From Liolophura sinensis (Eukaryota; Mollusca; Polyplacophora; Chitonida; Chitonidae): a stretch of DNA of 64,000 nucleotides. Below are positions 24,485 through 36,380 of the stretch, piece by piece. The stretch covers positions 17,575,767 to 17,639,766 of the forward strand of contig NC_088302.1 of assembly GCF_032854445.1 (NCBI RefSeq), written 5' to 3'. The translations under genes and the position numbers were made by a program. The notes beneath the pieces are model-generated. The model was not told the DNA's origin. It did no database searches and saw only the letters and a program-made list of their open reading frames with translations. Position 1 is the first letter of the stretch. Every line of letters begins with the position of its first letter.

Positions 24485-26572
24485 TTAGATGGACGTAAGA
24501 AGTGTAGCTAACAAAGTAGAACAAAGTGGAACTACAAGTAGATGGATGGAGAAGCATACCTGCAAGTAAATGATTGTGAGACGTGGGACTACAAGTAGAT
24601 TGTTGTGAGAAGTGAACTAAAAGTAGATAGGTGTGAAAAGTGAAACGACACGTAGATGATGTGTAGGTAACAATATATGGGTGTGAGAAGTTACAAGTAC
24701 GTTTATGTGAGCATAAGGGTGGAGATACAGGATGGTTGCAAAGGGGGTAGATACATGTAGGTGTGCATAATGGTGGAGCTACAGGTACATGTGGGTGAAC
24801 ATAAGGGTGGAAATTAAAGGTAAATGTAGGTGAGCATAGGGGTGGGAGATACAGGTATAAGTAGATGAGCATAAGGTGAATATACAGGTACATGTAGGTG
24901 AATATAAGGGTAGAGATACAGGTACAAGCAGCTGAGCATAGGGTGGAAATATAGGTACAAGTAGGTGAGCATAAGGGTGGAGATACAGGTACAAGTAGGT
25001 GAGTATAAGGGTGGAAATACAGGTACATTTAGGTGAGCATAAGGGTGGAGATACAGGTAGGTTGCAAAGAGGGAGACATGTAGGTGAGCATAAGGGTGGA
25101 GTTTCAGATACATGTAGGTGAACATAAGGGTGGAGATACAGGTACATGTAGGTGAATACAAGGGTGTAGATACAGGTACAAGTAGGTGAGCATAACGGAG
25201 GGGAATACAGGTACATATGGATAAACAGAAGGGTGGAGATACAGGTACATGTAGGTGAGCATAATGGTGGAGATAAAGGTATATGTAGGTGAGCATAAGC
25301 GTGAAGATACAGGTACATGTAGGTGAGCATAAAGGTGGCGATACAGGTATATGTAGGTGAGCATAAGCATGGACTAACAGGCAGATGTAGGTGAGCATAG
25401 GGTGGAGGTACATATGGGTAAACATAAGGGTGGAGATACAGGTACATGTAGGTGAACACAAGGCTGAAGACACAGGTACATGTAGGTGAGCATAAGGGTC
25501 GAAATACAGGTACAAGTAGGTGAGCATAAGGGTAGAAATAGAGGTGCATGTTGGTGAGCATAAGGGTAGAAATACAGGTAAATGTAGGTGAGCATAAGGT
25601 GAATATACAGGTACATGTAGGTGAATATAAGGGTAGAGATACAGGTACATGTAGGTGAGCATAAGGGTGGACATACAGGTACAAGTAAGTCAGCATAAGG
25701 CTGGAGATACAAGCACATTTAGGTGAGCATAAGGGTCGAAATACAGGTACAAATAGGTGGGCATAAGGGTGGAAATAGAGGTACATGTTGGTGAGCATAA
25801 GAGTAGAAATACAGGTAAATGTAGGTGAGCATGGGGGTGGAGATACAGGTATAAGTAGGTGAACATAAGAGTGGAAATACAGGTACATGTAGGTGAGCAT
25901 AAGGGTGGAGATACAAGCACATTTAGGTGAGCATAAGGGTGGAAATACAGGTAATAGTAGGTGAGCATAAGGTGAATATACAGGTACATGTAGATGAATA
26001 TAAGGGTAGAGATACAGGTACAACAAGCTGAGCATAAGGGTGGAGATACAGTTATAAGCAGGTGAGCATAAGAGAGGAAATACAGGTACATGTGGGTAAG
26101 CATAAGAGAGGAAATACAGGTACATGTGGGTAAGCATAAGAGAGGAGATACAGGATGGTTGCAAAGGGGTGAGATACATGTAGGTGAGCATAAGGGTGGA
26201 GCTGCAGGTACATGTGGCTGAGCATAAGGGTGGAGATACAGGTATATGTAGGTGAATAAAAGGGTGGAGATACAGGTACAAGTTAGTGAGCATAAGGGTG
26301 GAAATACAGGTACATGTGGATGAACATAAGGGTGGAAATACAGGTACATGTAGGTGAGCATAAGGATAGGGTTACAGGTCGGTTGCAAAAGAGTAGATAC
26401 ATGTAGGTGAGGATAAGTGTTGAAATACAAGTACATGTAGGTCAGCATAAGGGTGGAGATACAGGTGCATTTAGGTGAATATAAGGGTGGAGATACAGGT
26501 AAATGTAGGTGAATATAAGGGGGGAGATACAAGTACATGTGGGTGAGCATAAGGGTGGAAATACAGGTAAAA
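24484..26572. repeat. 34-bp minisatellite, about 54 units, with decayed left flank
   Basis: The core array is 24710-26572, with unit ggtgagcataagggtggagatacaggtacatgta and scattered substitutions. The stretch 24484-24710 is a degenerate edge of the same motif (actacaagtagatggtgtgagaagtg). Because 34 leaves remainder 1 on division by 3, every minus-strand frame reads the same 34-residue cycle, and the unit has no stop in any of the three frames. This gives a minus-strand open frame of 504 codons (24779-26293) and several overlapping ones with no sign of being genes. Confidence 0.95.
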
Positions 26573-26844
26573 ATGATTTTGTATTTAGTTATTGTTCATA
26601 CTAGAATGTCCATTTGTCCATTTTTTGTATTATAGACCTATTGCCTATTCTCTGACTATCCCGTTCCACAACAATCAAATAATCAATCAACCAATACATT
26701 TGCCTATGCCCAGTAAATCTAGTTTTAGCTACCCTCTTACTCTTGGCAAGGTCTCGCTCTAGTTGCTTTAGCCATGATGAACGCCAATTTTAAATAGTGT
26801 TCACTACGGCGAAAAATTCTCTGCAATTGGTGAAGTAAACTGGA

Positions 26845-26950
26845 CTACTGTAAACGACTTACAGAATACACAGTAAAACCAAAGCCGCGGCTGATAATTA
26901 GAAAATGGTCATGCGTAACCAGTGAGATATGTATATTTACCTCAGTTACG
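26845..26950 (+). repeat. Dispersed repeat family D, copy 6 (fragment)
   Basis: acagtaaaaccaaagccgcggctgataatt, gtaaccagtgagatatgtat and tacctcagttacgg match the left part of copies 3 and 4. Confidence 0.55.
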
Positions 26951-27431
26951 GCCATTCAGCATGCAACAAAGGAACAGTCACTATGTCCCCTTTTGGAGAT
27001 ATGATAAATTTGAGTTTTGTGAACTCAGTCAGCACACCAAAAGCAGTGTCCGCTGAAAAGACTTGTGATGTTATTCATTGGCTAATTTGCACGCGGATTT
27101 TTCGATACTCGATACTGCACTCCATTTGGTCATCAGCAATAGACCCTTAAGTACAACGCTAAGAAACTACTCCACGTCTCTGTCGGTTAAGTATATCCCA
27201 GTAGACAGACATGTATCAATTGTTTTCTTTACATCAATATTTATCATTCCATGCTGAGTTACTAACGGATAACGATATCTTCGACACAACGCCACCATAC
27301 TAGCCAAACTATTTCTTTAACAAGAATGCTCTTCTTAATTCTGTACTAACAGACATACCTGAGCGTGCACTGAATAGAATCACTTCACGAGATGCTTGGC
27401 ACCTGTCATGTGAATTATTTGCTTTACTTAC

Positions 27432-27530
27432 GTTCTCCGCTGGGACTCCATTCTCGACGCGGTGTTGACAGTGTCCCCAAACAAACAGTAGCGAGCATTT
27501 TGTTTCCCACCACTCCGGCAACACACGGGC
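27432..27530 (-). CDS. Guanylate cyclase, second catalytic exon with one-base frame break
   Basis: This 99-base exon lies between a tttttccag acceptor (27531-27532) and an AAC|GTAAGT donor (27430-27431). Phase 1 joins it to the IGIHTG end of the exon at 29168. It first reads [12 protein letters not shown], then in another frame [18 protein letters not shown], which carries the guanine-selecting Cys and the Asn/Arg pair of class III guanylate cyclases. In intact relatives these blocks are continuous (NKMPRYCLFGD-like), so one base appears to be missing near 27495-27500, just after the ATG of NKM. The intron to the previous exon is 1637 bases. The following exon, which should carry the C-terminal KGKG/TYWL part of the cyclase domain, was not found. 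Confidence 0.85.
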
Positions 27531-27808
27531 CTGGAAAAAAGAGCACACCACACAGTTAGGTTAACACAAGGAAACAGGGAAAATACATAAGAGTAATATA
27601 TGCCATCGACCTTTCGGATAACCTAAGTACAGAGTACATGGATGCAATTGTGCACGACACTACTTCACTTATGAGTCGATGGTCAGGTTTGATAATGGAG
27701 GAAATCGATTAAATCCCTCACGAGATAGGCCAATCTGACAGCCTCCAGACTTTTCAGTCATAACTGACCAAGCGACAGATGGAATTAAAGCTGACTTGTG
27801 TTTAAACT

Positions 27809-27890
27809 TGCGGGTAGTCGTGGGTTTTCCCTGGGCTCTGCCCGGTTTCCTCCCACCATAATGGTAATCGTATAAGTGAAATATTCTTGG
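27809..27890 (+). mobile_element. SINE-A fragment
   Basis: cgggtagtcgtgggttttccctgggctctgcccggtttcctcccaccataatgg to gtgaaatattctt. It ends where the 330-bp dispersed repeat copy 2 begins. Confidence 0.8.
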
Positions 27891-28216
27891 TGTGTTTTCA
27901 TCACATTTCATCACACCAGCTTTGGAGACTCTTAGCAATAGAATGAGCTCACAGTAATGTGAGTTCGGAGGTAGAATTCCAGCTATGCCACGCCTGACCG
28001 GCAATTTGAAGGTTAATATTGTTTACTTTGCTTTGTGTTTATAACGAACAAATTTCAGCATATATCCGCTATTCAAACTTTCATCACTCAGTGAACGTGT
28101 AACTACTTTCTTTCAACACACGTGTGCAAATAAGAAAAAAAAGTCTGTTTTATCTATGGAGATTAACTTTGAAAAAAAGGATATGATGTCAATGAGGTTT
28201 TCATTTTATTCTCCAA
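27890..28216 (+). repeat. Dispersed 330-bp repeat, copy 2 (empty SINE site)
   Basis: Same sequence as 14147-14765 without the SINE. One cttagcaatag is at 27931-27941. It is bordered on both sides by SINE-A pieces. Confidence 0.85.
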
Positions 28217-28430
28217 GAGTTCAAGCTCAGCTCATGCTAGCTTCCTCTCCGTTTGTAGGTGGGAAGATCTGTCCGCAACCTGCGAATGGTCGTGGGTTTC
28301 TCCCGGCCTCTACCCGGTTTCCTCCCACCATAATGCCGGCCGCCGTCGTATAAGTGAAATATTCTTGATTACGGCGTAAAACACACCAATTCAATATCCA
28401 TTAACATCCAATAATCCAATAAATAAATCA
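28217..28430 (+). mobile_element. SINE-A, head-truncated
   Basis: gagttcaagctcagctcatgctagcttcctctcc through ccaccataatgccggccgccgtcgtataagtg to ttacggcgtaaaacacaccaat, with an aataaataaatc tail. Confidence 0.85.
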
Positions 28431-29167
28431 TTGGTGCTTATAAAACCAATGACAAATGGAATTAAACATTGGACCTCATTGCTGTTTATAAAACTAGCAA
28501 AAGATAAGGAGAATTATATGTAATTACATGTAATTATCCTTTACACCTCGAACAAGTTCACTCACTCACATCTCTTACAAACATTAATAACAAGTGTTGT
28601 CATACAAAAATGTTCGAGGCAAAGCTGGTTACCATAGCAATGGGCTTACCGGAACCGTATCCGGAACCAGGCGTACAACTATCATATGTTCAATTACCAT
28701 ATTTAAGTTATCTTTACTCTCCTCAAATTTAAAGGTTCTCCAAATTTATGTGGTTTCCTGATAATTCATGTTTAATATTATGCATTCATGAATGGACGTG
28801 ACAAAAGCGTGCTGCACATAAAGCACACTATTCAACTCCAGGAAAGTTACGGTCAAAGAAAGGTGAAATAGGAGAGTAGTTTATTTGTGCAGATTTCAGA
28901 ATAACCTGCACTAAATGTATGCATCGAAACAGACAATCGTATACCAACCGTCAGCCAACATGGACGTTCGAGGTCAATAATCACAAGGCCAGTTCCCACA
29001 ACGACGTATAACACAGACCGCTAAAGAACTCAGCAAGTTTATAAGGTACGAAATTAGAACGAAATCAGGCAAAGAGAAGCGGCCAATAGTTTTCAGTTTG
29101 AAGCGATAAGGGGAGCCAACATGCAAACAATAACTATACCATTGTTTAACAGAGAAAAAATGTTTAC

Positions 29168-30702
29168 CTGTGTGAATACCGATACGAAGCTGTAGTTTTT
29201 GGTGGACCATGTGTGGTATTCTGTAAGCGGCAATCCCCTTTAGTAATCCTAAGGACAAAATGCCGATCTCTACCGCGTGCCGACTTCCGTTGCGTTGGGG
29301 CAAGCCACTGGCCACCATGTATGCATCTCCGATTGTTTCCACCTTGTACACGTCGTACAGGTCTATGTAGTCGTCGAAGAACTGATATAGGCTATTGAGG
29401 AACTCCACGACCTCCATGGGAGAGCTCTGAGCCGAAATGTGGGTGAAACCCATGATATCGCTGAAGTAAATTGAAACGCTTTCGAAGAATTCAGCGTTCA
29501 CGGGTTCGTTTCTTTTCAGTTGCAATGCCACCTGTTTTGGCAGCATCTGAAACAAGAGCTGATCCGATTTGTATTTTTCCTTTTCCAGTTCAAATGATTT
29601 TTGAGCCGCGTGCTGGGCGTAACCCTGAAGATCAGTCGTAAGATTTTTGACTAAAAAAAATAGAATAGTTGACATGATGGCGATAAGGCTGAAAATTACC
29701 ACAGCCGTCAATACCGAGCCGTTTGCTTTATTCATTCTGTTGGATATTGCTGAAAATATGTCCTTTTTGAGGTTCGATTTTACATCACTTAACAGGGAGA
29801 GATACTCCAGCATAATTTCGTAGTAAGTGTTGACGTCTATTGGAAAATTAGCAAAATCGTTTCCCAGGATAATAGCATTATATTCCCGCATTTTGGCGGT
29901 GACATTGGTTTCTTTGTCGAGCAAATTTTTATACATTTCAGTACTGGATGTGGCATAGAGGAGGGCGTTATTCAAGTGTTCATCTCGAAGGACTGTGTTG
30001 GCTAAATACTCGTTCAGATCTTCCTCGTGTGTCTCGCCAGCCAAAACGAACTCGATTCCAGGCTGGATCGTTATGCCAGTATTCTCCTGGGCGAGAATGA
30101 TTTGTGTGTAAGCCAGCAAAAGATTCCACAGGTCATTGCTGTTCAAACTTTTAATTGTGTAGGCTATAGCTGTCAAGAGCTTCAGGATTAAGTCGTTGTA
30201 AAATCTCATGAACTCATCCGTCTCCTCGTGCGTTCTGTTCGCGCCATTGATCAGAGTATAGCGGGAAGTGCGCAGCAGCGAAATAACGTCACTGGTTTCG
30301 TTGCTGCAGGCTGACCAATCGGATATCAGCGAGAGTTTGTAGTTCGTTATGTTGTAATATGTAGACAAGTGGTCTTCCTCTAGATGGGACAGAGTTTCGA
30401 AAACATACATCGTTTTGGCGCGTTCGAACTGAAGGGCTTCAATCAGGTCACCGATTAGATGACAGGCTGTTATCGTGTTTTCTATCTCATTTAGACGGCT
30501 ACGTTGTGAAATGGCGTCACTAAGCAGGAGGAGGAGAATATCAAGACCCCAGCCAGAGGTATAAAAATGACAAAGAGCATCCGAGCAAGCTGAATCTTTT
30601 TGCCGCGGTCAGACAACGGATTGGGGGAACATAAGCGCCCCAAAACACCCAAAGGTTTGGACGAAACGTTATAGCTGTAGGACCGAAATGAGGCACGGGA
30701 AC
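29168..30702 (-). CDS. NIT-domain membrane guanylate cyclase, large exon (partial gene)
   Basis: This exon encodes most of a receptor-type guanylate cyclase, a membrane enzyme that makes cGMP from GTP. It opens after an acceptor (ttttcag) at 30703-30704 with a basic stretch and a hydrophobic segment (around [15 protein letters not shown], 30540-30580). A long extracellular NIT-like region follows ([13 protein letters not shown], then an LxxER-like [14 protein letters not shown]). A second membrane span is [22 protein letters not shown]. Counting from the Met codon at 30408-30410, this span is residues 233-254, the linker [11 protein letters not shown] is about 286-296, and the cyclase core has metal-binding YFSDI (315-319) and ETIGDAYMV (358-366), whose Glu is the guanine-selecting residue in this family. 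The exon ends at IGIHTG with a CACACAG|GTAAACA donor. The Met at 30410 is not the true start, since coding similarity continues upstream. An apparent one-base loss near 30523-30545 separates the first membrane segment from the rest. Earlier exons were not found. Confidence 0.9.
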
Positions 30703-31275
30703 CTGAAAAGACAATTAAATGGGAGGAAAATGTGAAAAGGATTTAGGCATGAACACAAAGATCATCAAAAACTTACTATGTTTTTGTTGCAGTTTTTCAC
30801 TGAATTGAAAGCATTTAACTCTGTGACCATCGTTCAAGGTCAGTGTCAAGATTTATTATTTTATTATTTTTTATGCATATTTTCCACCAACACTCGATAA
30901 TCTCCGGCCTTCTCTGAAGCCAAAAAAAAAAATTCTCCCTCATCCCCGTGACAAAAAGTCTGACTTCTAATAATATATTAAATACAAGCCATTCGGAGAA
31001 TGTTGTCATCTATGGAAGGTTAACACAGTCAATGGGATGATCGCCGGGTTCCCCAACCAATATTTGGATATCTGTCTGCTCCGACATTTAAAAACTTTTC
31101 ACTTTACTTGCTAGAAAATTTATCCAAACTTCATGTTAGATCTAAAAACAAGCAGAATATTAGAAAAAGACTAAGACTGTTTGACTTTAGTGTCCATAAA
31201 TATAATTGCTTGTTCATAAATATAACTGCGAGAGAAAAATCAGAAGTGATTTCGCCGAATTAGGTGGCGAGAACT

Positions 31276-31475
31276 NNNNNNNNNNNNNNNNNNNNNNNNN
31301 NNNNNNNNNNNNNNNNNNNNNNNNNNNNNNNNNNNNNNNNNNNNNNNNNNNNNNNNNNNNNNNNNNNNNNNNNNNNNNNNNNNNNNNNNNNNNNNNNNNN
31401 NNNNNNNNNNNNNNNNNNNNNNNNNNNNNNNNNNNNNNNNNNNNNNNNNNNNNNNNNNNNNNNNNNNNNNNNNNN
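31276..31475. other. Assembly gap, 200 N
   Basis: Exactly 200 unresolved bases. The right flank enters the middle of a minus-strand SINE-A, so the missing sequence probably includes its tail half. Confidence 0.99.
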
Positions 31476-31642
31476 CAAATCCAGGGGGGAAAATCCACGA
31501 CCACCCGCAGGTTGTTTCCAGACCTTCCCACGCAGGAGCGGAGAGGAAATAAACCAGGATCAGCTGGATCGCACTGGTGAGAGGCCCCCTGGATCAATGT
31601 CCTGCGCCAGCACACTAACCTCTAGTCCACGGGGGGCCAATC
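31476..31642 (-). mobile_element. SINE-A, cut by the gap
   Basis: ccacgaccacccgcaggttg to ctagtccacggggggcc: the head half of a minus-strand SINE-A. Confidence 0.85.
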
Positions 31643-31840
31643 AGCATAATGATATCCTATAGATTCGAAATCACAGGTCCTACTGGAAAACTATCGTGGA
31701 CGTCGCCATGGGATGGATGAAGATAGGGAAAGGGCAGAAGGCTCTAAATCTACTATTTAACTACATTTAATTCATATAATAAGAGCTTGCTTAAAATGTC
31801 TCAAGGGCGGGACAAAATTCTGAATTGCTTTAGGTCAATT

Positions 31841-32052
31841 GGAGGCCACCGTGGCCGAGGGGTTTAGCACGCCAGCGCGGCGTAATAACGCAGGAACCTC
31901 TCACCAATGCGGTGTCCTTGAGTTCAAGTCCAGCTCACGCTGGCTTCTTCTCCAGCCAAGCGTGGGAAGATCTGCAGTAATGGTCGTGGGTTTCCCCGGG
32001 CTCTGCCCGGTTTCCTCTCACCATAATGCTGGCCGCCGTCGTATAAGTTAAA
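31841..32052 (+). mobile_element. SINE-A with clear tRNA-like head
   Basis: ggccaccgtggccgaggggtttagcacgcc with B-box-like gagttcaagtcc, then a body shortened in the middle and ending gtcgtataagttaaa. Confidence 0.88.
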
Positions 32053-32936
32053 CGCATGACAACATAATTTAAATGAATACATGCTTGTAACTATGTAACT
32101 AACTGTATTTTTTTTTTTTGCATTTTTTTTCTTTAGCGTGTCACTTTTAAAGCTCCTAATAGAAACAACATTAAGCAAGTAAAACGTTTCAGATTCCTAG
32201 TCTTATTATTGGTTGCCGGGTCAGACGGCAATCTGGATATTTCCTCAGTTTGTGTGCATCAAGGGGGATGTCAAGTACTATCAGCCTATAGAGCCAGTAC
32301 AATGTGATATGCGCCATGTTTGTTGTGTCGGATCGAGCACTATCTTCAGACAGAATTTATAAAATTAGAGACAACACTATACAACAAATGTATATATGTA
32401 TTGATAAAGCATCCCCAAAATTTAAAAGCATAGCCTACTTAATATTTTTTTTATGCACAAGCTAGATATCACAGTTCAAAATAAGTTCAAAATAGCAGAT
32501 AGTTATAGATGTCATATGGAAAGTGGATTAAGTAACAGTATTAAATATTATATTCAGAAAGTGTAATCCTATTAACGATAATACTGTTGAGTTCAAATAA
32601 GCAAAAACGTCAATATCGGGAAAATCAAAATCGCTTCCATGTTATCTCGAATCTGATTGGATAAAACTGAGTGTTCGCAAGGCTAAGTTCATAAAGAAGT
32701 TCATAGCCCAATAGCATACCTGTTTCCCCTGCACAAGACGTCAGGCGATCCCTGTTTACCCGTCTTGCCATCAATCGAGGTCTGGGACGAGATGCGGCTT
32801 CGTGTTTCGGGCTTCGCTAAAATGGCTTTAATCGTTAAGATCTGTTGCCGAAATAACTACATGTAATTTCATGTCATTTGTTGCTCTGCTCTTTGAAATA
32901 TAGGCGACATGCAACTGTCATGAACTTATCGACAAA

Positions 32937-33034
32937 CTGTTGAACGTGACGTTAAGGCCCAAACAAACTGTTGGACGCGACGTTATATTCCAAACAAACT
33001 ACTGGGACGCGACGTTATGGTCCAAACAAACTGT
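32937..33034. repeat. 36-bp tandem repeat, 3 units
   Basis: gacgcgacgttat(ggt)ccaaacaaactgttg repeated three times with a few changes. Confidence 0.85.
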
Positions 33035-33714
33035 TGTGTTAAATCTGCCATACAGTGAGTGGCCTACGATTGTGTCTGTCTGAGTGATCCGCGTTTTAAT
33101 CAGAGATGAAAGACTTCCTGGTAAAAGAAATAAGCACCATTCACTGCGAGTTTATTCCGGCACTATCACACACCCCAATGCTTAATAAACCGTCTTGTAT
33201 TGACATATACTGCGAACAAAGGCGACCAACGTTCCATTTTGTAGGCTTACGCGCACTACTTCAAAAGCATGAGACAACTATTTCTATGAGAAGCAGTGTT
33301 ATCACCTATAGTGTCCTTCGACATACACCCGGTTAATCTCACAGTCGATGCTCCTGAGTGGTTTCTCGATTCGTCTATGTACATATATGATTACCCTCCT
33401 GGGACTAGTGATAGAGCTAATAGCACCATCGCCTACTTGCATTGAAGAGCAGGAATCTGCTTTGTCGTTCACTGTGCAGTCTACATTGAAGGAACGACTT
33501 ATTTAATCCATTCAAATAAAAGTGCCTAATGAATTACTTATCTAATTATCTCTCTGGAAGTTTCCCACTAAAATACATACTACAAAGGGATGCTGCATAC
33601 TTCGACGACTGAATGTCATGTGAATGAACAGAGCGAGTCACGGTATCCTAAGCATGTGTATAGCGCTTGATACGGGAAATAAAATGTTAGAAAGTCAACG
33701 ACATGAGAAAGTCA

Positions 33715-34170
33715 TGATATAGGTCATGCCAGAGCGACAGGAAGAGGTCGTGTCAAGAGCAGCACGGAGAGGTCGTGCAAAGAGTGACAAGAAAAGGTCG
33801 TGCCAAGAACGACACGAAGAGGTCATGCACGAGCGACATGAAGAGATCATGCCAAGAGCGACAATAAAAGGGCGAGCCAAGAGTGACATGAAGTGGTCAT
33901 GCCAAGAGCGGCGTGAAGAGGTAGTGTCATTACATGAGTACACTAGCCATGTCATGAGTGAAACACATAAGTCATGATATGAGCAACAAGACAAAAGTCA
34001 CGCCATGAATAACACAAAGTAACCATGCCATGATCGACACGAAGAGGGCGTGAAATGAGCGGCATGAAGAAGTCAAGCTTGATAAATAAGAAAACATTAA
34101 AAGTTTCATTCCCATGAGCAGCACCAATAAGTCATGCAATGAGTGACAAATGAGTGACACAGTCACGACA
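33715..34170. repeat. About 25-bp minisatellite, decaying rightward
   Basis: gtcatgccaagagcgacatgaagag units are clear from 33740 to 33925. To the right only gtcatg...gagtgacac remnants recur, to about 34170. Confidence 0.85.
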
Positions 34171-34544
34171 TGATCGACACTAGTAATAGATCATACTGAT
34201 TGACGAACCTTCATGTCAGGAGATGAAAGGCATGAGAAAGCATCACGAAAAGGCAGCCATGTAATGAGATGTGTCTTACGCACATGGGAGATACGCATCG
34301 CGACACGTGCGACTCAGAGCTTATCACGAAACGCGTTATGCTGGCGTACTAACTCTCTCGACCAAGAACGCCCCTAAGTGATAAAGAGACGACTGATAAA
34401 ACAGGATAAATGAATGGTCGTGAAATGGTACCTACCATTTTCCATATTGTATTTGACGATATATGCACCTGCATGTGGAAATTACTGTTAGGCGACATTG
34501 ATGTATGATCAATACAAATAGACGTACAAAATACAAGGAGTAAC

Positions 34545-34715
34545 TGAAACTGTAACGACATTGTGATAACAGGAAGATAGTCTCACATTGCTGACTGGTC
34601 GATTTTTCCTCCTTCAGGGTTTTATTCTAACCGTTCATCTGAATACATAGAAAGTACATACACCTTTCCACAAGCCCCTTAGCACCACAAGTGATGTCAA
34701 ATGCAATTCGGAAGG
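34545..34715 (+). repeat. Dispersed repeat family D, copy 7
   Basis: gtaacgacattgtgataacagg, cttcagggttttattctaaccgttcatctgaatac and ccccttagcaccac follow the order of copy 1. Confidence 0.6.
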
Positions 34716-36380
34716 CTTTCGTAGCATTGGTAGTTCCCCTTGGCCCTTACCAGATTCAGATACGTGCAAACCGTTATGTGAGTAAAAAAACCCCACAAAT
34801 TATTAAATACTGTATAATTACATTGTTTGCGTAGGTGCGTAAATCTGGCGGTAAACAGCAACGTCTGCCTTAAACATTTCCTTGGTTAATTGCTCCATAA
34901 CACAGCAACGATCGATTCCATGAAGCCAGTTTTGACTTGCCTCAAAATTTGAAATGTGATTTAAGCAAGATCAAATGGAGGTAGAGTAATAAACATCTGA
35001 GGTGTAAAAACAAGAGAAACTAAATCACCTTTGAAATTAAGGCCTATTATGAATCAGCCATTTGTGAATTGGTTTGGTGTAGTGAGATCAGGAAACTTTC
35101 ATGGCAAGCTAACATGCCGTAGCTGCCATCTAAACATTGGAAGACGAACTAAAATGTTTTGCTCTCATTTTAGTTTGAGATCGCCAAGTGCAAAATTTAG
35201 CAACCAACAAAAATGACAGTTTTACGGATCTCTACAAAACAATCAGATGTGTTGTTAGCTGACAGGATTGTCTCCAAACTCTCGGTATCAAATTTAAAAA
35301 ATGTATATTTACCAAATGTTACTTTACCAAACGGGCTTTTCGGCGTCCTGGGTATATCCGAGACCGACATGACAGTCAGCGACAACAGATCGTACTAAAC
35401 TCGGACAAGCGTTTTCAGCCAAAGTATTAGATGCTAAGAGGAGACTCGCAATGATGACAAGTTCATTATCATCACTAAGAATCAGTTGGCACAGGCAAGA
35501 AAAAAGGGTTGTAATCGACTGACTGAAATAACAGACAGTGTGTTTTAACGCCTCTAACGCTCGTGTATCGGTATTCTATTTGTCAAATGCTGTTTTCATT
35601 TGGCCAGCTTTAATATAGGCAGCAGCACTAGGGTGTGACGCATTCTGTACATCCAATGATTTTTGGATCCCGCGTCGCACTCAAGGGGATTCCACTGGTA
35701 GATGATAAAACAAATGTCGCTTGGCGACATCCATTAAAGCTGTTTATTAAAAAGCAGCCGATGCACCAGAAGAGGCGAGTGTTGTCAATGGTTTATGGTA
35801 GTGGTGGGGTAATGATGGTTGGCGGGTTGCAGGGGGTAGGAGGAGTAAAGACAAACAGTTCCTGGTCTCCGATAAAACTGTGACAGTTGTTTGTGACAGT
35901 AGTAGTATGGTATTTACATTCATGTTATACACCTGTTGTACCTGTACTTATTTCCCCTCAACCACAACCAGTTGTATTATAGCTAGTCCAAAACCCACAA
36001 CGTGGATGTGCACTTGAGACAAATAATTTATGCACTCTTTTACAGATCTAGCAAGTACTTCATCAAATGATCGTTATGTACAGGCCTACCTAGGCTTAAC
36101 CATAGCCTCTTGGGCGGCGTTACCTGAGGCTGGGGCGGTCGACTGGGGGACGGGGGAAGTCCTTAAATAGCTACTCCATACATTTGTAAAGCCTTTTGCG
36201 TTTTATGATACAAGGTCACATGATATCGATGGAGACGACTTTGTTTCCTTCCATAAATCGTTGACAATTTAGAGAGTTTCATAGCGCCCTTTATAAGTCT
36301 TGTAACATCACTGAGTGGACAGCGAAAAGCCAGCTGGGGAAAAAAGAAAAGACAAAAAAAGTAGACCCAAAAGCTGCGTT

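Noticed and set aside
24779..26293. Minus-strand open frame of 504 codons
   Set aside because: It is wholly inside the 34-bp minisatellite and repeats one 34-residue cycle; overlapping frames are just as open. No start context or domain.
31206..31662. Frames across the N gap
   Set aside because: Their openness is produced by unresolved bases.
35031..35398. Two adjoining plus-strand frames of 61 codons
   Set aside because: Considered as a decayed transposon gene, but no motif could be named.
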